Positions 46,246-55,008 of a stretch of DNA of 64,000 nucleotides are shown piece by piece (positions within the stretch are counted from its first letter, which is position 1; each line of letters starts with the position of its first letter). The notes beneath the pieces are model-generated. The model was not told where the DNA came from. It saw nothing but the letters and a program-made list of their open reading frames with translations, and did not search any database. The DNA lies in NCBI GenBank assembly GCA_030589895.1, contig JAUUZQ010000006.1:1-64000 (forward strand), given 5' to 3'. A program made the translations under genes and the position numbers. This stretch comes from Bacteroidales bacterium. GTDB lineage: Bacteria; Bacteroidota; Bacteroidia; Bacteroidales; GCA-2748055.

Positions 46246-49200
46246 TATACTTTCGGACATAGCCTGATGGCGTAAGTTTATAAATATTTTTGAAGCATTT
46301 CCTGAAGTATGCCACCTGCTGAAAGCCTACACTATATGCTACTTCCGATATATTCAACTCTCTCTGCAGAAGGAGTTGGCAGGCGCGTTTTAATCGGATA
46401 CTGCGAATAAATTCCTTGACGGTCATTTCTGTCAATGCGTTCATCTTTCTGTAAAGTTGTGTTCGGCTGACTCCGACCTCCCTTGATATTTTTATAATAC
46501 CAAATTTAGGGTCCGCAATGTTATCTTCAATAATGGCTATCAGTTTATTGATGAATTTGTCATCGGGTGATAGTGCACTTTTGTCGAGTGGTTTCAAGAT
46601 ATTTTCCTGGCTGTATTTATCTCGCAACAGTCGTCGTGTTGACAGGAGTTGGTCGGCTCTGAGTCTTATCAGTGAGGGGTCGAAAGGCTTGGTAATATAA
46701 TCATCAGCTCCTGCCAATATTCCATCTTTTTCATGGTCCTTTGAAGAAAGAGCTGTCAGCAGGATCACAGGAATGTGAGAAGTCTTAAAATCCTGTTTAA
46801 TAGTCTTACAGAACTTCTTACCATCCATCCTGGGCATGAGTATATCGCTAATGATGATATCAGGAATCGTTTCATTCGCTAATTCCAGTCCGGTCTTTCC
46901 ATCCTCAGCTGAGATTACATTGTAGTCCTCCTCGAAGATTGATATGACAAAATCAAGAAGGTCTCTATTATCCTCTATTATAAGGATAATCGGCTTATCC
47001 TGATCAATCTCTGATTCTTTGAAAGCCGCATTTTGCACACTTGCAAGCTCGCTATGATCATTTTCATCGCCAGGAATATTTGTTTGCGCTTTCTTATCAG
47101 GATCGTCCTTGATCAGTGGCAGCAGAATCGTTACTTTTGTCCCTACACCCTCCTGGCTCTTAAGGGATATGGATCCATTAGAGACCTTCACGAGCTCGCG
47201 TGACAAGGAAAGTCCAATTCCTGATCCTGTATTGATATTATCTTCCGTAGATTTACCCTGATAGAAACGCTCGAAAATCCGCTCTTTCTTATCCTCAGGA
47301 ATTCCTTTCCCTGTATCCTGTACAACAATTTGCAGGTATTCTCCGGGATGGATGTTTTTATTATCACTTATATCTCCATCCATGTGGATTGTAAGAGAGA
47401 CTGCAACACGTATTGTGCCTCCTTCTTTTGTTGCTTTAAATGAATTGGATAAGAGATTGAATATAACTTTTTCAACTTTGTCAGGATCAAAATACATCTG
47501 AATCTGATCCACTACAGAGAAGAATTCCAGGTTGATTTTTTTTTCATCCGACAACTCTTTATACAAATAAATAACCTTCTTCAAGTATGATACAATATCT
47601 CCTTTTGACAGCTCCAGTTTCAATTTCCCAGCTTCAATTTTTCTAAAATCCAGTAATTGATCGACCAGTTTTCCTAAGCGTGTGGCATTTTTATACACGA
47701 CATCCAAATCCTTCTCAATCTGTTCTTTCGATGGATTTGAATTCATGATCCGCGAAAGTGGGCTGAGGATCAGCGATATTGGGGTTCGTATTTCATGTGA
47801 GATATTTGTAAAAAACTGGAATTTCATCATGTCGATCTTATGCAGCTCTTTTGACTTGATCCGTTCCATCACCAGTTGATTCTTTAAATTCTCTCTTTTT
47901 ACAAAGAATAAAATGATCAGGTAAATCAGGAGTGCAAATAATAGAATCAGAAAGCTCTCAAAGGCAGATGTTTTCCATATTGGTGGTGTGACGATCAGGC
48001 TAAGTGATGTTCCTTCATCATTCCAAACACCATCGTTATTGGAGGCTTTTACCCGAAATATATATTTACCTGGGTCTAGATTCGTATAGGTTGCTGATCT
48101 GTTGTTCGTAATGGGATTCCATTCTTCTTCAAAGCCCTCCATAATATAGGTGTACTGATTATGTGAACTGGTCACATAGTTGAGCGCAACAAAATCAAAT
48201 GTCAAAACGGAATGTTTATAGGCAACAGTTATTTCATCAGATTCGCTGATGCTCTGTTCCAGGATTAGCTCACCTTGAAATTCCTGACCTATAGGAACCT
48301 TTTTATTGAAGATCCTGAAATCTGTTATTACAACAGGTGGTTCGTTATAATTCTTTACTAACTGGTCTGGATGAAAACTGGTGAGTCCTTTTTGTCCGCC
48401 AAAGAAAAGCTCTCCTGTTTTACTTTTGCAGTATGCTCCATAATAAAATGTGTTACCCTGTATGCCATCTTCGATGGTATAGTTTTCGAAGGTCAGACTG
48501 TCAGGATTGAACATGGATAAACCAGATCCGGTGCTTAACCACAAGTCCTGCCCGTCTTCGCTTTCAAGGATTCCAAACACCTGGTTTGAAGGCAGACCAT
48601 CGTCCATTGTGTAGGTCCTCACTAAGCCATTCTCAACTTCAAATTGACACAGGCCGCTGTATACCCCTGAGCCTATCCATATTCGTCCTTTTATATCTTC
48701 AAATATTACCCTGGCCATGATGTTATAATTGAAGACACGATTCTCAACAGTGATAATGTATAGCCCATTGTTTGTTGTTCCAATAAATAAGTTACCGGCT
48801 CGATCTTCAAAGATCACATGAACAGGAGAAGTGATCAGGCTATCCATGAAATGTTCGAATGATCTGCTCGCCGGGTCGAAGTGATCCAACCCAGCATCAG
48901 TCCCAATCCATATTCTTCCTTTTTTGTCTTCCAGCAAGGCCCAAACCGTATTGTTGGAAAGCGTATTCTTATTTCCCGGATCATTCTTATAATTGGTAAA
49001 ACGTCTGCTTATTGGATCATAAAAATCCATTCCTCCCAAAAATGACCCGATCCAAAATTTGCCTGATCTATCCTGGATAATTGATTTTATGCAATTCGAA
49101 CATATGGAGTTGTCATTTCCCTCGCTATGTGTTAAATGTGTGAAGCGACCTGTTTGCTTGTTGTACACATTGATACCGCCGTTTTCAGTACCCAGCCATA

Positions 49201-50335
49201 TCTTTCCGTCACTGGATTCCATTATTGCATAGATTTCGGCATTATTCAGGTAGCTGTTATCATTTGATTTAAATCCATAGTATTTGAAGGCTTGTTTAAG
49301 CTGGTTGACATAATTCAATCCATTTCTTGTTCCTATCCAGATATCCCCTGTATTGTCTTCAAAAATATTGTTGATTGATATTTGACTCAGGCTGTTCTGA
49401 TCATGTTCATGGGGGACATAGTGTGAAACGACATTATAGGATTGGTCCAGGATATAGATTCCACCCCGGGTTCCCAGCCAAATGTTATTATTCTGGTCCT
49501 GGTACACAGCTCTTAGCGTGTAGCTCCTGTTGTATTCAGGGTCGGGTACAATGTTTCTGATCTTGTCGTCAGCATTTTCAATAATGAATAGTCCGCTGCT
49601 ATATGTTCCAATTAATATATTGCCATTTCTTCCTTCAGCAATATCCTGGATGTCATATGTTGCACTCATATCGAGTCTGACTTTTGCATCCAGCTTGATA
49701 TGTGTTACAGTAGCTGATGCAGGATCGTAGGTGTCGAGGCCATTTTTCGTTCCAAGCCACAGTGTACCATTGCTGTCAATAAATACTTTCTCTATGTTGT
49801 TGTGAGCGATACTGGAAGTTTCGTTTTCTATATGCTGAATCCTCTGAAATTCTTTAGTTTCTGGATCAAAACGATTGAGTCCCTTGTCTGTGCCTATCCA
49901 TAAGATCCCTGAACTATCCTCAGCCACAGAAAATACCAGGTTGCTACTTATGCAGTTCCTGCTGGTATCGGCGCTGTAATATGAGAATTTATCTTTGCGT
50001 CGATCGTATAGTGCCAAGCCGGCATCTTCGGTACCCACCCATAGTCTGGATCTTGAATCTTCAAAAATGCAATTGATCAAGGAGAAATTTTCCCTGGTTA
50101 AAGGGTTATTAAGAATATATGTGTGAAAATTATGTCCGTCATATTTACTGATACCTCTATTTGTTCCTAGCCAGATCCATCCGATATGATCCTGGTAAAC
50201 ACAACTAACAACGTTACTGGATAGTCCGTCATCTACACTATAGTTTTCAAACCTGATCTTGCTTTGACCTTGGAGAGCCAGGGCAGAAATCAACATGATG
50301 AATGTAGCTATAATGGCGCGATGAAAAAGATTCAT
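46232..50335 (-). CDS. Hybrid two-component system regulator (HTCS) of the PUL
   Basis: 1367 aa from ATG 50335, which starts a signal peptide (MNLFHRAIIATFIMLISALALQGQ); the ORF track begins 20 codons earlier. Domains in order: a periplasmic two-blade sensor of reg_prop repeats (many WIGT/WLGT motifs), Y_Y_Y (about 725-790), a transmembrane helix (about 812-835), HisKA with the phospho-His in NISHEIRTP (about 866), HATPase (DTGKGIPEDK, GSGIGLSLSREL), a receiver with the phospho-Asp in IISDILMPRMDG (about 1182) and a C-terminal AraC-type HTH (VSRTQLYRKM and NISEVAYSVGFQQ). HTCS proteins sense an oligosaccharide in the periplasm and activate their PUL. The gene is convergent with the lyase operon and divergent from GH28. 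Confidence 0.96.
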   Translation of the reverse strand: MNLFHRAIIATFIMLISALALQGQSKIRFENYSVDDGLSSNVVSCVYQDHIGWIWLGTNRGISKYDGHNFHTYILNNPLTRENFSLINCIFEDSRSRLWVGTEDAGLALYDRRKDKFSYYSADTSRNCISSNLVFSVAEDSSGILWIGTDKGLNRFDPETKEFQRIQHIENETSSIAHNNIEKVFIDSNGTLWLGTKNGLDTYDPASATVTHIKLDAKVRLDMSATYDIQDIAEGRNGNILIGTYSSGLFIIENADDKIRNIVPDPEYNRSYTLRAVYQDQNNNIWLGTRGGIYILDQSYNVVSHYVPHEHDQNSLSQISINNIFEDNTGDIWIGTRNGLNYVNQLKQAFKYYGFKSNDNSYLNNAEIYAIMESSDGKIWLGTENGGINVYNKQTGRFTHLTHSEGNDNSICSNCIKSIIQDRSGKFWIGSFLGGMDFYDPISRRFTNYKNDPGNKNTLSNNTVWALLEDKKGRIWIGTDAGLDHFDPASRSFEHFMDSLITSPVHVIFEDRAGNLFIGTTNNGLYIITVENRVFNYNIMARVIFEDIKGRIWIGSGVYSGLCQFEVENGLVRTYTMDDGLPSNQVFGILESEDGQDLWLSTGSGLSMFNPDSLTFENYTIEDGIQGNTFYYGAYCKSKTGELFFGGQKGLTSFHPDQLVKNYNEPPVVITDFRIFNKKVPIGQEFQGELILEQSISESDEITVAYKHSVLTFDFVALNYVTSSHNQYTYIMEGFEEEWNPITNNRSATYTNLDPGKYIFRVKASNNDGVWNDEGTSLSLIVTPPIWKTSAFESFLILLFALLIYLIILFFVKRENLKNQLVMERIKSKELHKIDMMKFQFFTNISHEIRTPISLILSPLSRIMNSNPSKEQIEKDLDVVYKNATRLGKLVDQLLDFRKIEAGKLKLELSKGDIVSYLKKVIYLYKELSDEKKINLEFFSVVDQIQMYFDPDKVEKVIFNLLSNSFKATKEGGTIRVAVSLTIHMDGDISDNKNIHPGEYLQIVVQDTGKGIPEDKKERIFERFYQGKSTEDNINTGSGIGLSLSRELVKVSNGSISLKSQEGVGTKVTILLPLIKDDPDKKAQTNIPGDENDHSELASVQNAAFKESEIDQDKPIILIIEDNRDLLDFVISIFEEDYNVISAEDGKTGLELANETIPDIIISDILMPRMDGKKFCKTIKQDFKTSHIPVILLTALSSKDHEKDGILAGADDYITKPFDPSLIRLRADQLLSTRRLLRDKYSQENILKPLDKSALSPDDKFINKLIAIIEDNIADPKFGIIKISREVGVSRTQLYRKMNALTEMTVKEFIRSIRLKRACQLLLQRELNISEVAYSVGFQQVAYFRKCFKNIYKLTPSGYVRKYTKKQ

Positions 50336-50448
50336 ATTCAAGCTGCGTTGAGTTTTGACAAAAGATCTTGTGCATGCAAATTTAACAATAATCATATTAT
50401 GAGCTATAATACGAAAATTGTAGAGACAATGTCACGTCTCCGGATGCT

Positions 50449-50492
50449 TTTGGAACTTCTGAATCCTATTTTTGGGATATACTGGTATGTTC
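50449..50492 (+). promoter_or_regulatory. PUL operator-like motif, site B
   Basis: TTTGGAACTTCTGAATCC, then TATTTTTGGGATATACTGG and TATGTTC. It lies in the intergenic region between the divergent HTCS and GH28 genes and agrees with site A at about 37 of 44 positions. From here the HTCS could control both GH28 and its own gene. Confidence 0.7.
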
Positions 50493-50604
50493 CTGAACCT
50501 CTAAAAACCCTACCTTGCTTCATATGTCGGTTCCAGGGAATACAGGATAATTTGAACATTGTCAGTTTCAAGTGGCATCATTAATAAGTAAACTATAAAC
50601 AACA

Positions 50605-52017
50605 ATGGAAATGAGATCACTGCTATTTTGTGTATCTATACTTTTTTGTCTGAGCTCATGCACCCATGAGCAGAAACATGAAGATATTGAACGTGGATGG
50701 GAACAGATGGAAGTCATACTCCAGGGGATCAATGCGCCGGAATTTGCTGATCAGCGGTTCTGTATTTTAGATTATGGTGCGTCCCAAGATGGTGAACTAT
50801 GTACCGAAGCATTTCGGCAGGCCATTGAAGCCTGTCACCAGGCTGGAGGCGGAAGGGTGATCGTTCCTGAGGGTGAATTTGTTTCGGGTGCCATTCATTT
50901 GCTTAGCAATGTAGAACTTCATTTAGAAGAAGGGGCGAAGATACTATTTAGCACCAATCCCATGGATTATCTTCCCAATGTACGCACCCGTTTTGAAGGC
51001 TGTGAGCTTTACAATTATTCCCCTCTGATCTATGCTTATAAGCAGGAGAACATTGCGATAACCGGCGATGGCGTGCTTGATGGTCAGGCCTCTATGGATA
51101 ATTGGTGGCATTGGAAACGCGGGCATGAGGACAAGTCAAACTCCCAACAGGAGCCAAATTCCAACCCTCGCTTGTTGGAGATGATGACCAATGGTGTTCC
51201 AGTTGAGGAACGTATTTTTGGAGATGGATACTATTTACGACCCAGTTTTATTCAGCCCTTTGAATGTAAAAATATACTGATAGAAGGCGTAACTCTTGTC
51301 AGGCCACCCATGTGGATGATCCATCCGGTATTATCGGAAAACATTACGATAAGAGATGTAAAGCTTTTCAGCCAGGGAGCCCCCAACGGAGATGGATGTG
51401 ATCCGGAGTCATGTAAGAATATTATGATCGAAGGCTGCGAATTTAACAACGGAGATGATTGCATCGCTATCAAATCGGGTAGAAACCGACAAGGTTATGA
51501 TGCAGGCATCCCCACTGAAAATGTAATTATACGACACTGCAAAATGCTGGACGGTCACGGTGGCGTTGTAATCGGCAGTGAATCCTCCGGCGGAGCGCGT
51601 AATATTTATGCTTACGATTGTGAGATGAGCAGTCCTAACCTGGACAGAGCATTGCGATTAAAGTCGAACAAATACAGGGGAGGTGTGATTGAGAATATCT
51701 ACCTGAGAGATATAACAGTTGGAGAGGTAAAGAATGCCGCTGTTAGAATTAATCAGAACTACTCCTCAAAAACAACACAGGGGGAAATAAAGTACACCCG
51801 CTACCGGAATATTTTTATTGAACGCATGGTCTGTAATAAAGCAGATTATGCCATTCAAATAATGGGATTGGAGGCACTCCCTATTGAGAATGTTAAACTA
51901 ATCGATTGTCAGTTTAATAATATCAAAAAGGATAATGTGCTGGAGTACGTAAACGACCTGGTATTGGAAAATGTAACTGTAGACGGGAAACAAGTATCAC
52001 CGATACTTGATTTGTGA
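50605..52017 (+). CDS. GH28 polygalacturonase-like hydrolase, lipoprotein (second)
   Basis: 470 aa. Lipobox LSSCTHEQ. The GH28 motifs are complete: NGDGCD (about 261), GDDCIAIKSG (about 283), GHGGVVIGSE (about 316) and RLKS (about 351). It is shorter and different in sequence from the 34469 enzyme, so the two probably split endo/exo or regional roles on the galacturonan. It is transcribed from the site B region, alone. The stop codon is 3 bp from the mnmE-like attachment repeat at 52021, the right edge of the PUL. Confidence 0.93.
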   Translation: MEMRSLLFCVSILFCLSSCTHEQKHEDIERGWEQMEVILQGINAPEFADQRFCILDYGASQDGELCTEAFRQAIEACHQAGGGRVIVPEGEFVSGAIHLLSNVELHLEEGAKILFSTNPMDYLPNVRTRFEGCELYNYSPLIYAYKQENIAITGDGVLDGQASMDNWWHWKRGHEDKSNSQQEPNSNPRLLEMMTNGVPVEERIFGDGYYLRPSFIQPFECKNILIEGVTLVRPPMWMIHPVLSENITIRDVKLFSQGAPNGDGCDPESCKNIMIEGCEFNNGDDCIAIKSGRNRQGYDAGIPTENVIIRHCKMLDGHGGVVIGSESSGGARNIYAYDCEMSSPNLDRALRLKSNKYRGGVIENIYLRDITVGEVKNAAVRINQNYSSKTTQGEIKYTRYRNIFIERMVCNKADYAIQIMGLEALPIENVKLIDCQFNNIKKDNVLEYVNDLVLENVTVDGKQVSPILDL

Positions 52018-52020
52018 TAC

Positions 52021-52041
52021 CTACTTTCCGATACAGAAATT
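52021..52041 (-). repeat. Displaced copy of the mnmE 3' end (att-like direct repeat)
   Basis: The minus strand reads TTTCTGTATCGGAAAGTAG and translates as FCIGK-stop, like the real mnmE end at 53479-53499, in the same orientation. Seventeen bases are identical. Only about eight mnmE codons (NIINFCIGK) are recognisable. The 3' end of mnmE (trmE) is a known attachment site for SGI1-type islands, so this is a likely far attachment site or a gene scar. Confidence 0.75.
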
Positions 52042-52202
52042 GATTATATTCTATGAATCAATTGTTTACGTCTTCTTAGGAACAAAATAGAAACACAGAT
52101 TCTAAGGAAATCAGACAGGAATAATGCTGACAATTATTTCGCAATATTAGAGAATAATAATTAGGAGGGGAGTCCAAAATAGTAACATGTGTACCCACTA
52201 AA

Positions 52203-53411
52203 TTAGTACATAAAACCAAACAACCATAATGGGATTCTATTGCCAAATCCATGTTCTATATTATCTAAAACTATAAAAGCATTCTCAATTCTTTCAATTT
52301 GAGATTTATCCTTATTCTTGCCACCAACTTCAATGGTATATTTATCATTTACAATGAAATCAGCTTTTTTGGAGGAAGTTAGACTCTCGGTAAAGCTAGC
52401 CTGGTTGTAAAAAAACGTTTCCCGGATTGTCCCTGTATTACTTTTTTCAGATGCGAATGCAAACATAAGATTTGGATGATGAAGGTATATTTTTTCAGGT
52501 TTTTGTAAAATACTCACACCCTTGCTGTCAGATTGTAAGAGTTGGATAATCTTAGCTCTTTCCAAATAATGCAAATACGTTTTTATAGAATTTCTTGTAG
52601 CACCTATCTTTTCACTTAGCTTTACAATGTTTGGTTTGAAGGGCGTTGAGCTTGAAATAATATACAATAGCTTCTTCATTTTTTCAATGCTATGAAGTGA
52701 TATTTCAAATGAATGAGGAATATCAATTTCCATAACTACATTAATAATTTCTTCTATCTTTTTGTGATAGCTTGCTTCATTCTCCAGAAAGAAAGGATAA
52801 TAGCCTATTCGGATATAATCATTGTAGAGTGCAATGGGTTTAATATATTTCCCAATTTCAGTACTTAATTCCTGGTGATCAGATAAAATTTTCTGAAATG
52901 GGATAGATTCAAATGAATTATCCGTTTTAATATTCACATATTCTCTTAATGAAAACCCCGGCATATCATAAAATACTGCCCTTCTGCTTAAATCTGCTTT
53001 TTTATGATCAATATGAAGAATTGAAGAACCGGTAAAAATTACTTTGAGATATTTATGAGTATCATAAAGATTCTTTATTTCAATTGACCAATTAGAATAT
53101 CGATGTACTTCATCTAAAACTAAATAGGATCCTCCTGTTTTGACAAATTCATCTGCCAGATCAACTAATAAATTGCTTGAAAAATATATATTATCTAAAC
53201 TCACATATAGAGTTTGGGAGATAGGAAGATTCTGCTTTATATACTGCAGTAATAAGGTTGTTTTTCCAACACCTCTGGCACCTTTTATACCAATTAATCT
53301 GTCATTCCAGTCAATAGACTTTGCAAAGTCTCTGATAAAAGAAGTATCAGTTAAGTTGATAATGTTGATTGAATCATTTATAAGTTTTTCCATGTATATT
53401 GGCTTTATCAA
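52203..53411 (-). CDS. AAA-type ATPase with DUF4143 C-terminal domain
   Basis: 402 aa. Walker A (GARGVGKTTLLLQY, about 41-54), Walker B and following (YLVLDEVHRYSNWS, about 98-111), sensor-type FTGSSIL, and the DUF4143 region with GFSLREYVNI and a C-terminal nuclease-like fold (KADFIVNDKYTIEVGGKNKD). Such proteins are common cargo in variable genomic islands, where their job is unclear. It lies alone between the mnmE 3' end and its displaced copy, so it is probably the passenger of that insertion. A TATATTTG box lies 22 bp before the start. No recombinase is next to it. Confidence 0.88.
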   Translation of the reverse strand: MIKPIYMEKLINDSINIINLTDTSFIRDFAKSIDWNDRLIGIKGARGVGKTTLLLQYIKQNLPISQTLYVSLDNIYFSSNLLVDLADEFVKTGGSYLVLDEVHRYSNWSIEIKNLYDTHKYLKVIFTGSSILHIDHKKADLSRRAVFYDMPGFSLREYVNIKTDNSFESIPFQKILSDHQELSTEIGKYIKPIALYNDYIRIGYYPFFLENEASYHKKIEEIINVVMEIDIPHSFEISLHSIEKMKKLLYIISSSTPFKPNIVKLSEKIGATRNSIKTYLHYLERAKIIQLLQSDSKGVSILQKPEKIYLHHPNLMFAFASEKSNTGTIRETFFYNQASFTESLTSSKKADFIVNDKYTIEVGGKNKDKSQIERIENAFIVLDNIEHGFGNRIPLWLFGFMY

Positions 53412-53415
53412 AAAT

Positions 53416-53423
53416 CAAATATA
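53416..53423 (-). promoter_or_regulatory. -7 box of the DUF4143 ATPase gene
   Basis: TATATTTG on the minus strand is a full TAnnTTTG match, 4 bp beyond the first base of the gene upstream region (box to ATG distance is about 22 nt). Confidence 0.5.
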
Positions 53424-53460
53424 CGATAATTTGGTTTATACAAAGACCATTTTATGAAAA

Positions 53461-53484
53461 TAATGATCTTTTAAGAGATCATTT
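53461..53484 (-). terminator. Hairpin at the mnmE stop codon
   Basis: AATGATCT and AGATCATT form an 8-bp stem overlapping the mnmE stop codon. The downstream T content is modest, so the termination role is uncertain. Confidence 0.45.
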
Positions 53485-54876
53485 TCCGATACAGAAATTC
53501 TTAAATATATTCCCCAATATCTCATCTGTAGTTACCTCACCCGTAATCTCACCGAGATAATGTAGTGTGCCTCGGATATCTTGTGCCAGCAGATCCTGGG
53601 GAATTTGTTCGGTGAGTCCGGATAGAACACGTTCCAGGCTTTCTGAGGCGCTGTTTAAGGCATTAAAGTGGCGAATATTGCTTATGATGACATCCTGGTG
53701 ACGAAGGGAGCCTAAGTTGATTTGTTCGAGCAGGAGGGAGACCAGTTTACTGATGCCTGTCTGTTTGTTTGCACTTATCAGAACCGCTTTTTCGGATTCT
53801 TCCAGTTGAATGGAGGAAAGCATCTCATCGGGGGTGTCGGTTTCGGCCAGGTCAGATTTATTAATAACCAGTAGTAAATGCTGACTGTCCTTTAGCTGTT
53901 TCCTAATGGCAACAAGGGATTTATTAATCAATTCAGCTTCATCTGATGCTTCAACAAGGAGCATTATTATAGATGATTGATCAATCTTCTGGTAAGTTTT
54001 CCTGATTCCCAGGTTTTCAATGGTATCAGCTGTTTCTCTTATACCTGCAGTATCGATAAACCTAAAGGTAATGCCTTCGATAACTACTGTATCTTCAATG
54101 GCATCTCTGGTGGTTCCTTCTATTTCAGAAACTATGGCTCTTTCTTCATTGAGCAAAGCATTCAGCAGGGTAGATTTTCCCACATTAGGCCTTCCTATTA
54201 TTGCTACCGGTACGCCTGACTTAAGTACATTGCCCAGCTGAAAAGAGTCTTTCAGACTGTCAACGAGCTCTTTCACATCTGTAACCAGCTTTGTAAGTTC
54301 TTTTCTGTCAGCAAACTCCACGTCTTCCTCGCTGAAATCCAGCTCCAGCTCAACCAATGAAATGAAATGCAGGAGCCTGTCGCGCAGTACTTTTATCTTT
54401 TGTGAAAATCCACCTCTCATCTGCTGCATTGCAACGGCATGGGAAGCCTTTGATTCAGAGGCAATCAGATCTGCCACAGCTTCAGCCTGTGAAAGATCCA
54501 TTTTTCCGTTCAGGAATGCCCGTTGTGTAAACTCACCTGGCTTTGCCGATTCAGCACCCTGCTCAATCAGCAACTCCATGATCTTCTGTTGGATATAAAC
54601 AGAACCATGACAGGATATTTCGATTGAATCTTCACCAGTGTAGGAGTGAGGAGCCCTGAAGATACTTACCAGAACCTCATCAATGATCTCATCTTCATCT
54701 ACTATATGGCCAAAATGAATTGTATTGGGCAGCTGCTCCGATATAATTTTGCCTTTTTGTGCAGACTTAAATATAGGCTCAACAATAGCAAAGGTATTGG
54801 GACCACTAACCCTGAGAATAGAGAGTGCTCCGTTTCCGGGTGTTGCAATGGCGCATATCGTGGATTCGAGAATCAT
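53479..54876 (-). CDS. mnmE: tRNA modification GTPase MnmE
   Basis: 465 aa, complete. An N-terminal TrmE domain (about 1-120; STICAIATPGNGALSILRVSGP, tetrahydrofolate-binding) is followed by the helical part (HSYTGEDSIEISCHGSVYIQQ) and the inserted G domain: GRPNVGKSTLLNALLNEERA (G1), TTRDAIEDTV (G2), DTAGIRETAD (G3) and NKSDL (G4). The C-terminal FCIGK motif holds the catalytic cysteine. With MnmG it makes cmnm5U34 in tRNA. The start has a TACCTTTG promoter box only 5 nt away. Remnants of a second mnmE 5' end (56088) and 3' end (52021) flank it. Confidence 0.97.
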   Translation of the reverse strand: MILESTICAIATPGNGALSILRVSGPNTFAIVEPIFKSAQKGKIISEQLPNTIHFGHIVDEDEIIDEVLVSIFRAPHSYTGEDSIEISCHGSVYIQQKIMELLIEQGAESAKPGEFTQRAFLNGKMDLSQAEAVADLIASESKASHAVAMQQMRGGFSQKIKVLRDRLLHFISLVELELDFSEEDVEFADRKELTKLVTDVKELVDSLKDSFQLGNVLKSGVPVAIIGRPNVGKSTLLNALLNEERAIVSEIEGTTRDAIEDTVVIEGITFRFIDTAGIRETADTIENLGIRKTYQKIDQSSIIMLLVEASDEAELINKSLVAIRKQLKDSQHLLLVINKSDLAETDTPDEMLSSIQLEESEKAVLISANKQTGISKLVSLLLEQINLGSLRHQDVIISNIRHFNALNSASESLERVLSGLTEQIPQDLLAQDIRGTLHYLGEITGEVTTDEILGNIFKNFCIGK

Positions 54877-54881
54877 AGATA

Positions 54882-54889
54882 CAAAGGTA
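54882..54889 (-). promoter_or_regulatory. -7 box 5 nt before the mnmE start codon
   Basis: TACCTTTG, then TATCT, then ATG on the minus strand. The same box (TACCTTTA) and spacing are present in the displaced 5' copy at 56156-56163. Confidence 0.55.
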
Positions 54890-55008
54890 GCTATTATGGT
54901 CTAATCAGAAAAAAAATGGGTGTTTGCTGAGACGTCGATTTGGTACATCTTACAAACAAACAGAGTTTAAAATAACAGAAGTCTATTATATTTTTGCCTC
55001 AGTAAATT

